DNA of 41,764 bases, from NCBI GenBank assembly GCA_035560005.1, contig DATMAN010000048.1, positions 1-41,764 of the forward strand. The letters run 5' to 3'. The notes under the pieces were generated by a model, which made no database searches, was not told where the DNA came from, and saw only the letters and a list, made by a program, of their open reading frames with translations. The position numbers and the translations under genes are program-made. Source of the stretch: Burkholderiales bacterium. GTDB lineage: Bacteria; Pseudomonadota; Gammaproteobacteria; Burkholderiales; Eutrophovitaceae. Positions 1-11,021 of the stretch are shown piece by piece; the stretch's first letter is position 1, and every line of letters starts with the position of its first letter.

Positions 1-110
1 TCGATCGTGCGGCCCTGCGAGTTCACGCCGGGCAGCTCCTCCACGAAGCCGACATAGCCGTCGTTGACCCTCAGGAACACGGCGGTCAGTGAGATTCGTG
101 GCTGCTCCAT
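1..110 (-). CDS. HicB-like antitoxin-family protein, N-terminal part only (cut by window edge)
   Basis: The first 36 codons are visible, starting at the ATG at 110 with a GGGAGG Shine-Dalgarno six bases upstream. The peptide begins MEQPRISLTAVFLRVNDGYV and continues with FVEELPGVNSQGRTI, which matches the start of HicB-like antitoxin domains (a Y-V-G-F-V-E-E-LPG-N-x-QG pattern). Such domains usually sit in small proteins that pair with a HicA toxin, but many are encoded alone. The start overlaps the end of the upstream methyltransferase-like gene by 25 bases, so it may be co-transcribed with the copper cluster. No HicA partner is visible because the gene leaves the window. Confidence 0.7.
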   Translation of the reverse strand, partial: MEQPRISLTAVFLRVNDGYVGFVEELPGVNSQGRTI

Positions 111-757
111 TCGCGCCTCCCATTGAGTCGAGGAAAGAATGCCGGCACGCGTTCCCGGTACCGGCGGTAGTCGTCGCCGAACTGCTCCACCATGTCGGCC
201 TCCTCCCGCTTGGCGAGGTGCGCGTACATGAAGACCAGGATCGGGAACATCACGAGCGTGACCAGCGTCGGCCATTGCAGCAGGAAGCCGAACATGATCA
301 GGACGAAGCCGATGTACTGCGGATGGCGCACGCGCGCATAGGCACCCGTGGTCGCCAGCCGCCCGTTGCGCTGCGCCTCGTAGAGCACCTTCCACGCCGA
401 GGCGAGCAGCCAGAAGCCGGCGACGATAAAGACGCTGCTCAGGAGATGGAACGGCCCGAAATGGGGGTTTGCCTTCCAGCCCAGGAGCATCTCGAGGAGG
501 TGGCCCGCATCGTGCGACAGCCAGTCGACGCCGGGGAAGCGGCTCGAGAGCCAGCCGGAGAACAGATAGATGGTCAGGGGAAAGCCGTACATCTCCGTGA
601 ACAGCGCAACGAGGAACGCCGAGAAGGCGCCGAACGATCGCCAGTCGCGCCGGCTCCTGGGCTGGTAGAAGCTGAACGCGAAGATGATGAATACCAGCGA
701 GTTGATGATCACCAGCGACCACAGCCCGTAGGCCTGCATCTGGCTGGAGTCGCTCAT
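86..757 (-). CDS. Isoprenylcysteine carboxylmethyltransferase (ICMT)-family integral membrane protein
   Basis: This 223-aa protein has several hydrophobic segments and a C-terminal signature RHPQYIGFVLIMFG, followed about 35 residues on by EEADMVEQFGDDYRRYRERV. That is the SAM-binding and catalytic region of the ICMT/phospholipid methyltransferase (PEMT/NnrU-like) membrane fold. Bacterial members methylate lipids or unknown small substrates, and this substrate cannot be told from sequence. The ATG at 757 overlaps the stop of the upstream DUF2933-like gene in an ATGA arrangement, indicating translational coupling in the copper operon. Homologues are often seen beside copper P-type ATPases, so a role in envelope adaptation to metal is plausible but inferred. 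Confidence 0.85.
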   Translation of the reverse strand: MSDSSQMQAYGLWSLVIINSLVFIIFAFSFYQPRSRRDWRSFGAFSAFLVALFTEMYGFPLTIYLFSGWLSSRFPGVDWLSHDAGHLLEMLLGWKANPHFGPFHLLSSVFIVAGFWLLASAWKVLYEAQRNGRLATTGAYARVRHPQYIGFVLIMFGFLLQWPTLVTLVMFPILVFMYAHLAKREEADMVEQFGDDYRRYRERVPAFFPRLNGRREWSSHESH

Positions 758-990
758 CGGCCGCCCCCTTCCTTGTCGTCTTTACCGTGGCCCCCGTGCC
801 CGCCGTGTCCGTGGAAGAGATGCAGCAGCGGGCAGGCGAGAAGCAGCGCGAACGGCAGATACTGGATCGTGTGTGCCCAGTGCTCGGTGACGAGGAAGTA
901 GCCCGCGATGAGGAGGAAACCCCCGAAGACCCAGCGGCCATAGCCGCTCCCTCCTCGCGAGGATTGGTTGTGTTGCGAGTGATCAGCCAT
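754..990 (-). CDS. Small His-rich membrane protein (DUF2933-like)
   Basis: This 78-aa protein starts MADHSQHNQSSRGGSGYGRW, has one or two closely spaced hydrophobic segments and ends in a histidine/glycine-rich tail (HLFHGHGGHGGHGKDDKEGG). The ATG at 990 was chosen because AAAGAGG lies just upstream; a longer in-frame reading to 1065 would lie wholly inside the preceding gene. The length and form fit DUF2933 proteins, which are common in metal-resistance clusters. The His-rich end probably binds metal ions at the membrane surface, which is inference. Its start overlaps the end of the lycopene-cyclase-domain gene by 8 bases, and its stop overlaps the next gene's ATG. Confidence 0.8.
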   Translation of the reverse strand: MADHSQHNQSSRGGSGYGRWVFGGFLLIAGYFLVTEHWAHTIQYLPFALLLACPLLHLFHGHGGHGGHGKDDKEGGGR

Positions 991-1725
991 GTTGGCCTCT
1001 TTGGAAAGGATCAAGGGACTCGGAAACGCGGCGCGGCGCCGGTTGCTTCCAGGTGAAGTGCTCATAGATGCCTGCCCAGTACGTGCCGAACGAGAAGCCG
1101 AACGCGAGCTCCTCGAGCGGGATGCCGAAAACCAACACCCCGGACAGCGCAGGCAGGTTCCAGACCTGCTGTATGTAGCCGGGCGCGAAGACGACCAGCA
1201 TCACCATGAAGACCGCATAGAGGCCGAGGAAGAGCAGGCCGCCAACCACCGTCCTGCGTCCGAGGTCCGGACGGCACAGGACGTTGGCGACGGCGCCGAG
1301 CGCGAGCGCCGCGATGCCGGCGTAGATCGGATTCCAGGGCAGGACGTAGAGAAGCGGAAAAGCGAGGTAGGGAATCGTCAGCGCCAGAGCATGCAGGCGA
1401 TGGCGCGCGAGGTCGCGCTCGGCGGGGGCGGGAGTCCGTGCCTCTCGGCGCGAGAAGGCTTCGTAGAGAACCGAGGCGATGCCGCCGATCGCGAAGCAGA
1501 AGACGAGGCTTTCGAGGTCGAGGCCGGTGCGCTGCGCCAGGTCAAAGACGGTGGGCGGGTTCCAGTAGCGCGGCACGAAGATCGGCTCGGTGAGCCCGAG
1601 GAGGCTGGTCGCGGCGCTCACGCGAAGCATGCGGCGCCTCAGCCCTGGCGACATGGCATAAAGGACCGCCCACGGCACGAGAAAAGCAGCCGCCCAGAAG
1701 AGCCAGACGTAGCGGTATTCCGGCA

Positions 1726-1726
<1 letters not shown>
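983..1726 (-). CDS. Lycopene-cyclase-domain integral membrane protein
   Basis: This protein of about 247 aa has roughly seven hydrophobic segments. Two short motifs, FVPRYWNPPTVFDL in the first third and GIPLEELAFGFSFGTYWAGI near the C-terminus, match the heterodimeric-type lycopene cyclase (CrtY c/d) membrane domain. The PxE(E) motif is the catalytic-type signature of that family. No carotenoid genes are nearby, so the reaction here is uncertain. Two copies of the small domain seem fused, as in full-length proteins of this type. The ATG at 1726 overlaps the P-type ATPase stop (TGATG); a GTG one codon earlier is the alternative. Its setting points to a role in a membrane response to metal rather than pigment synthesis, which is inference. 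Confidence 0.75.
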
Positions 1727-4122
<2,396 letters not shown>

Positions 4123-4133
4123 GTCCTGGTTCC

Positions 4134-5804
4134 TCAGAGTTTTCCTGACTTGAGCGCAATCACGGCCCACGCGACGCCGAGCGCGCCGGCGAAGACGAAA
4201 CCGATGATGCCGAGCAGCGGCACGCCTTCGAGATGCGGCCCGGCATGCGAGCCGATGACGATCGCCGAGCCCACCACGATCGCGGCGATGATCAGCGCGA
4301 AGGCGAGCCGGTTGCTCGCATGCAGGAGATGCCGCTCGAGGCTGCCGCCGCTCTGGTGGCGGATGTCGAAGAGCGGCTCGCCGCGCTCCAGGCGCCCCAG
4401 CAGCCGGCGCAGCGCGAGCGGCGTTTCGCGCCCGACATGGCCGACCGCGCTCGCGAGGCGGTAGAGCTCCGCAACGTTGGAGAGGTCGGGCTGGGGGAGC
4501 AAGGCGTGCTTGAGGAGCCGCGGGCTGTAGGCGCGGAAGGCTTCCAGGGAGCTGAACGCCGGATCGAGGTCGCGCACCAGCGCCTCCAGCTCGGCGAAGG
4601 CGCGCACGAGAAGCGCGGTCTCGCGCAGCAGCCGGATGTGGTGCTCGCGGCCCAGGCGCACGAAGGCGTGCATGATGGCGCTGAAGGACTGCCTCCCCGC
4701 TCCTGATTCGCGGTAATACCGATCGAGCGCCGCGCCGAGATCGCGCGTGAACGCCGCGCGATCGAGCTCGCGCGTTGCGCCGCCCATGCCGAGATAGGCG
4801 CTCGCCACCCATCCCGCGTCCCGGGCCATCACCGCGAGGAAGAGCTCGCGCAGGCTCTCCTGCACGCGCGGCGGCAGCTCCCCGAGCGCGCCGAAGTCGT
4901 GGAAGCACAGTCGGCCGTCGGGCAGCGCGAACACATTGCCGGGGTGCGGATCGGCATGGAAGACCCCGTGCTCGAACACCTGCTTGAGGAAGAGCTGCAT
5001 CAGCAGGCGCGCCGTTTCCACGTTTCTCTGCCGGTCGGCGGGGCCAGCGTCCAGGCGGTGACCGGGGCTGTGCTCCATGGTCAGCACGCGCTTCCCGGTC
5101 GCCTGCCAGAAGACTCTGGGCACGAAGACCGTGGGCTCGCCGCGGTTCAGCTCGGCGAAGCGCTCGGCGTTGCGGCCTTCCCGCTCGAAATCCAGCTCGC
5201 CGCGCAAGGTGTCCGCGAGCTCCTCCACCAGGTCTGGCAGATTGAACGCCCGGATCGTAGGAATCATGGTGCCGCCAAGGCGCGCAAGGCGGCGCAGCAC
5301 CGAGATATCGGCCTCGACGGTGGCCGCTATTCCGGGCCGCTGCACCTTGACGATCACGGAGGTGCCGTCGTGGAGCGTCGCGCAGTGCACCTGCGCCATG
5401 GAAGCCGCTGCCATGGGCTCGTCGTCGAAGGTGGCGTAGAGCTGCTCGAGCGGCCTGCCAGAGTCTTCCTCGATGATCCGGCGCGCGGCCTGCGCCGGAA
5501 AGGAAGCCGCCTTCTCGTGCAGCTTGCCAAGCTCGGCGACGAGGTCCTCGGGGAAGAGGTCGGTGCGTCCAGCCATCATCTGGCCGAGCTTCACGAAGGT
5601 GGGGCCGAGCTCCTCCAGCGCTTCGCGGAAACGCACCGCGTCGCTCCTCGGTGCGCCCGCCTCGCCGGAATCGGCATGCCGCCCGAAGCCGAGACGTTCC
5701 GCGTACCGGCCCCAGCCCTTGGCGGCCGCGATCCTGGCGATGGCAGCGAAGCGCGCGAGCTCCGCCGGCGGCACGGGTGCCTCGAGCGGCGGTCGGGCGT
5801 TCAT
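4134..5804 (-). CDS. ABC1/UbiB-family atypical kinase-like membrane protein
   Basis: This 556-aa protein carries the UbiB/ADCK signatures: the KLGQ motif (residues 72-75), an Ala-rich loop in place of the glycine-rich P-loop (AAASMAQVH), the nucleotide-binding lysine in [17 protein letters not shown] in the catalytic loop and HDFGALG at the metal-binding site. Two hydrophobic segments lie at the C-terminus, as in UbiB. Family members support ubiquinone synthesis through ATP hydrolysis on the membrane. Here the gene lies inside a copper operon rather than a ubi operon, so it is likely an accessory paralogue. The ATG at 5804 overlaps the preceding stop (ATGA) and follows GGAGGG, which supports this start over a longer reading to 6308. 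Confidence 0.9.
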   Translation of the reverse strand: MNARPPLEAPVPPAELARFAAIARIAAAKGWGRYAERLGFGRHADSGEAGAPRSDAVRFREALEELGPTFVKLGQMMAGRTDLFPEDLVAELGKLHEKAASFPAQAARRIIEEDSGRPLEQLYATFDDEPMAAASMAQVHCATLHDGTSVIVKVQRPGIAATVEADISVLRRLARLGGTMIPTIRAFNLPDLVEELADTLRGELDFEREGRNAERFAELNRGEPTVFVPRVFWQATGKRVLTMEHSPGHRLDAGPADRQRNVETARLLMQLFLKQVFEHGVFHADPHPGNVFALPDGRLCFHDFGALGELPPRVQESLRELFLAVMARDAGWVASAYLGMGGATRELDRAAFTRDLGAALDRYYRESGAGRQSFSAIMHAFVRLGREHHIRLLRETALLVRAFAELEALVRDLDPAFSSLEAFRAYSPRLLKHALLPQPDLSNVAELYRLASAVGHVGRETPLALRRLLGRLERGEPLFDIRHQSGGSLERHLLHASNRLAFALIIAAIVVGSAIVIGSHAGPHLEGVPLLGIIGFVFAGALGVAWAVIALKSGKL

Positions 5805-6271
5805 CGCCGGCCCTCCGGCGAGACACGGTGCTCGAAGTCCGCCGAAGCGACGTCCTGTACGCCGGGCCTTCGCGCTTCGAATCGCAGCTTGTAGATGCCC
5901 GGAGCGCCCAGCGAGAAAAAGCCGCCGAAGCTTGGCTGACCGGCAATCATCATCGGCTCGAGCCGCCTGGTCACCGCCGCGCCGCCGAGCAGCGAGACCG
6001 TGGCCGTTACCTCCGCCCGCGCGATGCGCTCGCCTTTCGCGGCATCGAAGAGCGCGACGACCACGTGACTCGCTCCTCTTGGGGCGGCGCCGCCGTGCAT
6101 CTGGCGCTCGGGGTGCTTGTCCGGATGGGCAAGGACGACCTGCGCCGGCACCACTCCGTAGTGGAAGACGACCTCGCGCCCCGCCTCGCGAAGGGCATGA
6201 ACAGGCTCGGCGACGACCCGGTTGGCCGCGAAGATCAGTAGAACCAGCAAGAACCAGAACCCAGACTTCAT
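5801..6271 (-). CDS. Exported protein of unknown function in the copper operon
   Basis: This 156-aa protein begins with a clear signal peptide ([23 protein letters not shown]; cleavage likely after VVA). The mature part is beta-rich in character, with runs such as [16 protein letters not shown] and [20 protein letters not shown], recalling periplasmic immunoglobulin-like or YtkA/FixH-like domains; this is a fold impression, not a firm family call. Several His and Met residues ([13 protein letters not shown]) could bind copper. The stop overlaps the ATG of the UbiB-like gene, so it is the first or second gene of that operon. A periplasmic metal-handling role is inferred from context only. Confidence 0.65.
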   Translation of the reverse strand: MKSGFWFLLVLLIFAANRVVAEPVHALREAGREVVFHYGVVPAQVVLAHPDKHPERQMHGGAAPRGASHVVVALFDAAKGERIARAEVTATVSLLGGAAVTRRLEPMMIAGQPSFGGFFSLGAPGIYKLRFEARRPGVQDVASADFEHRVSPEGRR

Positions 6272-6327
6272 TGCGAATCCCTAAAGAAGGTGACCTGCAA
6301 ACCGGCAAAGCGCGGCTGCAGGGACTT

Positions 6328-6672
6328 CTAGATCAGGATTCGCGCCGAGCGGGCGTGGTATGGCCGCGTGAGCGGAGGACGATCAGGCGGGATCGCGCGA
6401 GCCGGCCAGGCTATTCCGCGCCATTCCGGTGACCAGGCAATCGGCACAGGGCCGAGGACGGGCGGCTCGAAGCCGGACGGCAATGCGGCTGGCGAGACGG
6501 GATTCCCATCATTGAGCGTCGCGCAGCATCCCTGCTCATGAATGTCGCCCGGCAGCTCGTACGCATCGCAGATCGGGCTTGCCAGCGCCACCGTCACGGC
6601 AAGAAGCGCCAGCACGGCGAAGAAGCCCTTGGCAAGCCGCTGCAGCGTCAGGAACCCGGTTACTGTGCCCAT
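6328..6672 (-). CDS. Small exported Cys-containing protein, unknown
   Basis: This 114-aa protein has a hydrophobic N-terminal segment (FFAVLALLAVTVALASP) that would act as a signal peptide or anchor. A short Cys-bearing region follows (PICDAYE, then QGCCATLNDG), and the C-terminus is rich in Pro and Arg. No family is recognised. It lies 56 bases upstream of the next exported protein on the same strand, and may open the operon that runs down to the ICMT-like gene. A dyad resembling an FNR/CRP-family box lies 35 bases upstream of its ATG. The cysteines may bind copper or form disulphides in the periplasm; this is inference. Confidence 0.55.
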   Translation of the reverse strand: MGTVTGFLTLQRLAKGFFAVLALLAVTVALASPICDAYELPGDIHEQGCCATLNDGNPVSPAALPSGFEPPVLGPVPIAWSPEWRGIAWPARAIPPDRPPLTRPYHARSARILI

Positions 6673-6707
6673 CGCGACGTAGCTTCCGCTATTCTGGCAT
6701 ATGGGAT

Positions 6708-6721
6708 TTGACTTAGATCAA
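6708..6721. promoter_or_regulatory. FNR/Dnr-like box
   Basis: The sequence TTGACTTAGATCAA matches the FNR-family consensus TTGAT-N4-ATCAA at 9 of 10 defined positions. It lies 35 bases upstream of the ATG of the small exported protein, over the stop codon of the next membrane protein gene. A regulator bound here could link the downstream copper operon to oxygen or nitric oxide. One short site can arise by chance. Confidence 0.4.
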
Positions 6722-7144
6722 CCGACCGAGCTTGGTGCGGCGCACCGCGAAAAGGGTCAGGGTCGGAATCGCGAGCCATTGGAAAAGCGGCGCGAGGCCG
6801 ATGCCGAAAAGCTGAGGCATGGCAGGGGCGTACTCCCAAGAGCCCCGCACCGAGACGTTCAACCATTCGCTGAAGGCGGTGTAGGCCATCCCCACCGCGA
6901 CGGCGGCGGCAAGACCTGTGCCGGGCCGCTCGAGCGGCCACCCCCCGCTCCTGGCAACGAGCCCTGCCGCGAGATAGGTGGCCGCCGAGATGAGAAGGTC
7001 TCCCGCCGTGCAATGCCCCACGGCGAACGCAATCGTCGCAAGATCGCCCTCGCGATAAATCGTATAGAGCGGAAGCTGCGCGATCTCCCAGACGAGGTGC
7101 AGCACGGCGGAGAACCCGAGCCACCGCAGGAAGACCGAGAGCAC
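6713..7144 (-). CDS. Small integral membrane protein of a copper locus, unknown function
   Basis: This protein of about 143 aa has four likely membrane helices (around AVLHLVWEIAQLPLY, DLLISAATYLAAGLVA, AAAVAVGMAYTAFSEWL and PLFQWLAIPTLTLFAV). The N-terminal HLVWEIAQLPLY segment is a recurrent feature of unnamed membrane proteins found beside MerR/copA pairs. The GTG start at 7144 was chosen because GAGGG lies at proper spacing; a TTG at 7156, overlapping the regulator's stop, is the alternative. It is directly downstream of the CueR-like gene and probably shares its transcript with copA. No substrate can be inferred. Confidence 0.7.
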   Translation of the reverse strand: MLSVFLRWLGFSAVLHLVWEIAQLPLYTIYREGDLATIAFAVGHCTAGDLLISAATYLAAGLVARSGGWPLERPGTGLAAAVAVGMAYTAFSEWLNVSVRGSWEYAPAMPQLFGIGLAPLFQWLAIPTLTLFAVRRTKLGRLI

Positions 7145-7152
7145 CCGGGCCC

Positions 7153-7593
7153 TCAACGTTCGGCCAGCTCATCGAGAATCGGGCACTCCGGACGGTGATC
7201 GCCATGGCAATGGCGCATCAGGTGCTCCAGGGTGTGGATCATCGTCTTCAGCTCGGCAAGCTTGTGCTTCAGCTCGCCGACATGCTTTCCTGCGATCCGC
7301 TTCACGGCGGCGCTCGAGCGCGACTTGTTCTGCCACAGTCCAAGCAGCTCGCGGATGTCTTCCATCGAGAACCCGAGATCGCGCGAGCGCCGGATGAAGC
7401 GGAGCGTGTGCACGTCGCTGGCACTGTATATGCGGTAGTTGGCGAATGTTCGAGCCACGTTGGGCAGGAGCCCAATGGCTTCGTAGTGTCGGATCATCTT
7501 TATCGACACCCCGCTCTCTTTCGAAGCCCGCCCGATGTCCATCCACCCGCGCTCGATCGCGGCGGCGTGCTCCAGCGTTTCCATCTTTCCCAT
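7153..7593 (-). CDS. cueR: MerR-family Cu(I)-responsive regulator (CueR-like)
   Basis: This 146-aa protein has the MerR winged-helix DNA-binding domain at its N-terminus (GRASKESGVSIKMIRHYEAIGLL, then NYRIYSASDVHTLRFI), a long dimerisation helix, and a C-terminal metal loop CHGDHRPEC, the C-x7-C arrangement seen in CueR-type sensors of monovalent metals. It should bind the 21-bp dyads in the copA-copZ intergenic region and activate transcription from promoters with a 19-bp spacer. The ATG at 7593 is behind GGAGG, only a base after the copA stop, so the regulator is translated from the copA message, giving positive feedback. The first 15 residues extend beyond the usual CueR start. Confidence 0.92.
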   Translation of the reverse strand: MGKMETLEHAAAIERGWMDIGRASKESGVSIKMIRHYEAIGLLPNVARTFANYRIYSASDVHTLRFIRRSRDLGFSMEDIRELLGLWQNKSRSSAAVKRIAGKHVGELKHKLAELKTMIHTLEHLMRHCHGDHRPECPILDELAER

Positions 7594-7594
7594 A

Positions 7595-9757
7595 TCAGTC
7601 CTCCATGGGCCTCCAGCGCTTGAGCAGCAGGGTGTTCGCCACCACGCTTACGCTCGAGAGCGCCATCGCGGCGCCAGCGATTACCGGGGTCAGCACGCCA
7701 AGCGCCGCGAGCGGGATGCCGACCATGTTGTAGACGAAGGCCCAGAACAGGTTCTGGCGGATCTTCGCGTAAGTGCGGCGGGAGATATCGAGCGCTGCGG
7801 CCACGAGCCGGGGGTCGCTGCGCATGAGGGTGATCCCGGCCGCATGCATCGCCACGTCGGTGCCGCTGCCCATGGCGATACCCAGGTCGGCGGAAGCCAG
7901 CGCCGGCGCGTCGTTCACGCCATCGCCCACCATGGCCACCTTGCCCCCGTCCTTCCTGAGTGCTTCGACGGCTTCTGCCTTTTCTGCGGGCAGCACCTCG
8001 GCCCGCACATCGACGATGCCCATGCGCCGCGCTACGGCGTCGGCGGCGCGCCGATTGTCTCCCGTCAGCATGATGGCACGCACGCGCCGTTGCGCAAGCC
8101 GACGGACGGCTTCGCTCGCTTCCGGCCGCGGTTCGTCGCCGAATCCCATCAGCGCGAGAACAGCCGGCTTCCCGGTGAGATCGGCCAGCCACGACACGCT
8201 CTGCCCCGACCCCTCGAGTCGCGCCGCATGGTCCTCCAGAGCCGTCGTATCGGCCCCCAGCTCTCGCATCCAGCGGGTGGAGCCGATGGCGAGACGCCGA
8301 CCTGCCGCGCTGCCTTCGATCCCGCGCCCGGGAACTGCCCGCACGTCCTGCACTTCGTTCAAAAGCAGCCCTGCGGCTGCGCCCGAGACTGCCTTGGCAA
8401 GCGGATGCTCGCTGCCCTCCTGCAGCGAGGCGGCGAGCGCGAGGGCCGTTCGCTCGTCCGTGCCCGTCGCTTTGAAAGTCGTGAGTACCGGCTTGCCGGC
8501 CGTCAACGTTCCGGTCTTGTCAAAAGCGACCGAAGTGACGGCGTGCGCGGTCTCCAAAGCCTCCGCATCCTTGATGAGGATTCCATGCCGAGCTGCGATC
8601 CCGGTGCCGGCCATGATGGCGGTGGGCGTCGCCAAGCCCAGCGCGCAAGGACAGGCGATCACGAGAACCGCCACGGCATTGAGAAGCGCCTGCTCCCAGT
8701 ATCCCGTCGCAAAGCCCCAGCCGGCGAGCGTCGCCACTGCGATGACCAGCACCACGGGCACGAACACCGCGCTTACGCGATCCACGAGCTTCTGGATCGG
8801 CGCCTTCTTCGCCTGGGCGCTCTCCACGAGATCGATAATGCGGGCAAGCACGGATTGGGCGCCTACTGCGGTGACGGCCACTGCGATCAGGCCTTCGCCG
8901 TTCACCGCGCCACCGGTCACCTTGTCGCCCGGCCCTTTCGCGACCGGCAGAGATTCTCCAGTGAGCATCGATTCATCGGCGTGCGTGCGCCCTTCGAGAA
9001 CCTCGCCGTCCACTGGAATGCGCTCGCCCGGGCGTACGACCACGATTTCGCCCGTGGCGACCCGCTCCACCGGGACCTCGACCTCCGCTCCCGCCCGCCG
9101 CACCCGCGCCGTTTCCGGGCGCAGCGCTTGCAGCGCGCGAATGGCCTCCGTCGTCTGGCGCTTTGCGCGCCCCTCCAGCCATTTGCCGAGCAGGACGAGC
9201 GTAATCACCGCTGCGCCCGCTTCGAAGTAGAGGTGCGGCATGCCGTGGCCCGCGTGCGCAATGAGCAGGTAGAGCGAAAGGCCGTAAGCCGCGCTCGTCC
9301 CCAGCGCGACCAAGAGGTCCATGTTCCCCGTACGGGCACGCAGCGCCTTCCAGCCCGCCTTGTAGAAGCGCGCGCCAAGCCAGAACTGCACCGGCGTTGC
9401 GAGAACGAGCTGCAGCCATCCCGGCAACATCCAATCGAAGCCGAACGCACCGCCAGCCATCGGGGCCAGCAGCGGCACGGTGAGCGCCGCCGCGATGGCA
9501 ACCGGCCACCAGCTCCTGTCCTTCGCCGGCTTGGGCGCCGCAACCAGGCGCGCGTCATAGCCAGCGTCCCGCACGGCGGCGACAAGCGACTCCGGCGAGG
9601 CGCCTTCGGCGAGGTTTACCGTGGCTGTCTCGGTCGCAAGGTTCACTTCGGCGCTACCCACGCCCGGGACACTGTTGAGCGCCTTTTCGACCCGTGCCAC
9701 GCACGAGGCGCAGGTCATGCCTTCGATAGGCAGCTTGATGAGGTTGGCTGTTTTCAT
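7595..9757 (-). CDS. copA: Cu(I)-exporting P-type ATPase CopA
   Basis: This 720-aa P1B-1 ATPase has one N-terminal heavy-metal-associated domain with GMTCASC (residues 13-19), TGES (267-270), the transmembrane CPC site (369-371) followed by ALGLATP, Asp413 in DKTGTLT, and [13 protein letters not shown]. It should export Cu(I) from the cytoplasm to the periplasm using ATP. The small HMA chaperone encoded divergently next door is the probable copper donor. The ATG at 9757 has no Shine-Dalgarno sequence, and the predicted transcription start lies only a few bases upstream, so the message may be leaderless. The regulator gene follows on the same transcript. Confidence 0.96.
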   Translation of the reverse strand: MKTANLIKLPIEGMTCASCVARVEKALNSVPGVGSAEVNLATETATVNLAEGASPESLVAAVRDAGYDARLVAAPKPAKDRSWWPVAIAAALTVPLLAPMAGGAFGFDWMLPGWLQLVLATPVQFWLGARFYKAGWKALRARTGNMDLLVALGTSAAYGLSLYLLIAHAGHGMPHLYFEAGAAVITLVLLGKWLEGRAKRQTTEAIRALQALRPETARVRRAGAEVEVPVERVATGEIVVVRPGERIPVDGEVLEGRTHADESMLTGESLPVAKGPGDKVTGGAVNGEGLIAVAVTAVGAQSVLARIIDLVESAQAKKAPIQKLVDRVSAVFVPVVLVIAVATLAGWGFATGYWEQALLNAVAVLVIACPCALGLATPTAIMAGTGIAARHGILIKDAEALETAHAVTSVAFDKTGTLTAGKPVLTTFKATGTDERTALALAASLQEGSEHPLAKAVSGAAAGLLLNEVQDVRAVPGRGIEGSAAGRRLAIGSTRWMRELGADTTALEDHAARLEGSGQSVSWLADLTGKPAVLALMGFGDEPRPEASEAVRRLAQRRVRAIMLTGDNRRAADAVARRMGIVDVRAEVLPAEKAEAVEALRKDGGKVAMVGDGVNDAPALASADLGIAMGSGTDVAMHAAGITLMRSDPRLVAAALDISRRTYAKIRQNLFWAFVYNMVGIPLAALGVLTPVIAGAAMALSSVSVVANTLLLKRWRPMED

Positions 9758-9766
9758 GGTGCGGCA

Positions 9767-9797
9767 AGCCTAAACCCTACCCTTATGGAAGGGTCAA
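9767..9797 (-). promoter_or_regulatory. CueR-type promoter and operator of copA
   Basis: On the minus strand, TTGACC (-35, 9792-9797) is separated by exactly 19 bp from TAGGCT (-10, 9767-9772), the long spacer typical of MerR-family promoters. Between them is a 21-bp dyad, ACCCTTC-CATAAGG-GTAGGGT (9774-9794), with 6 of 7 arm bases symmetric. This is the layout of CueR operators. Confidence 0.88.
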
Positions 9798-9801
9798 GCG
9801 C

Positions 9802-9832
9802 TTGACCTTACCACCATGGGAAGGCGGATGCT
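9802..9832 (+). promoter_or_regulatory. CueR-type promoter and operator of the copZ-like gene
   Basis: TTGACC (9802-9807) and GATGCT (9827-9832) are 19 bp apart, enclosing the dyad ACCTTAC-CACCATG-GGAAGGC (9805-9825) with 5 of 7 arm bases symmetric. It faces right toward the chaperone gene, back to back with the copA promoter, so one regulator likely fires both. The -10 is weaker than that of copA. Confidence 0.82.
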
Positions 9833-9867
9833 TTTGCCATGCCCGGTTGGGCAGCCAAGGAGACGCC

Positions 9868-10077
9868 ATGTATCAGTTCAACGTACCCGATATGGCGTGC
9901 GACCACTGCGTCAGCACGATTACCAAGGTGGTGAAGTCCGAGGACCCGAAGGCGAAGGTCGCGATCAACGTGGGGCAGCACCTGGTCAAGGTCGAGTCTG
10001 CGCTTTCCCAGGACGAGATCGCCCGGCAGATCGCCGAAGCGGGGTATACGCCAACTCCCGCCGGCGAGCTTGACTAG
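9868..10077 (+). CDS. copZ: CopZ-like copper chaperone (HMA domain)
   Basis: This 69-aa protein is a single heavy-metal-associated domain with the metal site MACDHC (residues 9-14) and the expected beta-alpha-beta-beta-alpha-beta pattern, ending in EAGYTPTP. It should carry Cu(I) in the cytoplasm and hand it to CopA or to the CueR-like sensor. The ATG at 9868 follows AAGGAG; an in-frame upstream reading would run into the promoter. The MACDHC variant is common in small betaproteobacterial HMA proteins. It is the last gene of the copper region before the first module-border site. Confidence 0.93.
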   Translation: MYQFNVPDMACDHCVSTITKVVKSEDPKAKVAINVGQHLVKVESALSQDEIARQIAEAGYTPTPAGELD

Positions 10078-10100
10078 CCAGTGCAAACCACCGGGGCGTT

Positions 10101-10155
10101 GCAGTTAATTGCAAATCACGTCAACAGCTACAAGCCTCGATAATTGAGGATTATC
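10101..10155. repeat. Module-border site C (palindrome plus GATAA-N7-TTATC core)
   Basis: The palindrome GCAGTTAATTGC (10101-10112) is followed by a core dyad GATAA-TTGAGGA-TTATC (10139-10155), with the outer C and G also paired. The same two parts in the same order occur at 26351-26414 and 33097-33161, where they belong to a recombinase gene. The distance between the two parts is about 10 bp shorter here, roughly one helical turn. It lies between the copper cluster and the first defence operon. It is read as a recombinase site or its remnant; this is inference. Confidence 0.6.
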
Positions 10156-10256
10156 GTTTCTTAGACATTCTCGACGGCCATATCTTGGGTCCTACGTGCC
10201 GTCCGCGACGACTCCAGGCTGCGCAATGCCGTTAGTCGTCGACTATTAGTCGCCCA

Positions 10257-11015
10257 CTATTCACTCGGCGGCGTGTCGTTCACTTTCAAGTACGCCATCA
10301 TGGTGGGCTGCGAGCTGATTAAGGCATTAATCTCATCGCATTGAGCCTCGAGTTGCTCAGGAAATGCAATCCAAAGGAGCGACAATACTGCAACGGCCGT
10401 CTCGAAGCACGCGAGAAGAGCTCGACGGGTTTCGAAACCATCGGAGGAATGCAAGAACGCTAGTGACATCTCAGTGCGCCTGTCGTCCACTTCATTCAGG
10501 CTGATATGCGGAAAGACAGCCCTCATGTTTGGATGAGCACCCAAGTCGATGGAAGCGCTGTATGCATAGTCGATGTGCAAAGCGAAATCCGCGTCGCATT
10601 CCTTTAGATTCGTGAGGCAATTTCCGTAGGAGAAAGCGGCTCTGCAGGCCCGCCGAGCTTCTTCGCTCTCGTGCCGACGAATCCATACATCGACGAGTTC
10701 CGGCTTCTTGACCATCAAGAGAGCGTAAAGAGCGCTTTCCACGCAGACACGCAAGCCTGGATAGACCGATGCGATATGCCCAGCAACAGCACCGCGTACA
10801 GCACCAAGCAGGCTTGCGTGACCCTGGAGCGCTAGGACGAGTGGGACGGGTGGGGCTGAAATCGGCTCCGTTTTGACGAGATTCCGGAAGACCCGATGCG
10901 CTCTCCCGATGAGATCGAGAGCTGATGACCACTGCAGGGTTGTCTCTTCCGCAATTCCGTCGGCGAGCTTCAAGAAATACCGAAGATCGTCCTCATCGCC
11001 GTCGAAGGAGGACAT
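10257..11015 (-). CDS. Unknown helical protein, last gene of dCTP-deaminase operon
   Basis: This 252-aa protein looks almost wholly alpha-helical and has no signal peptide. Moderately hydrophobic stretches (GAVRGAVAGHIASVYPGLRVCVESALYALLM and ALLACFETAVAVLSLLWIAF, the latter perhaps a buried helix) alternate with charged helices. The basic and Cys-containing centre (RRACRAAFSYGNC) is notable. No family is recognised. It begins 6 bases after the dCTP deaminase stop, so the two are one transcription unit. Its position suggests a partner or regulator of the deaminase, which is inference from operon structure only. Confidence 0.7.
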   Translation of the reverse strand: MSSFDGDEDDLRYFLKLADGIAEETTLQWSSALDLIGRAHRVFRNLVKTEPISAPPVPLVLALQGHASLLGAVRGAVAGHIASVYPGLRVCVESALYALLMVKKPELVDVWIRRHESEEARRACRAAFSYGNCLTNLKECDADFALHIDYAYSASIDLGAHPNMRAVFPHISLNEVDDRRTEMSLAFLHSSDGFETRRALLACFETAVAVLSLLWIAFPEQLEAQCDEINALISSQPTMMAYLKVNDTPPSE

Positions 11016-11021
11016 CGGCCG

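Noticed and set aside
4134-6308. Longer version of the UbiB-like protein
   Set aside because: The extension lies over the upstream exported-protein gene; the internal ATG has GGAGGG and overlaps a stop as ATGA.
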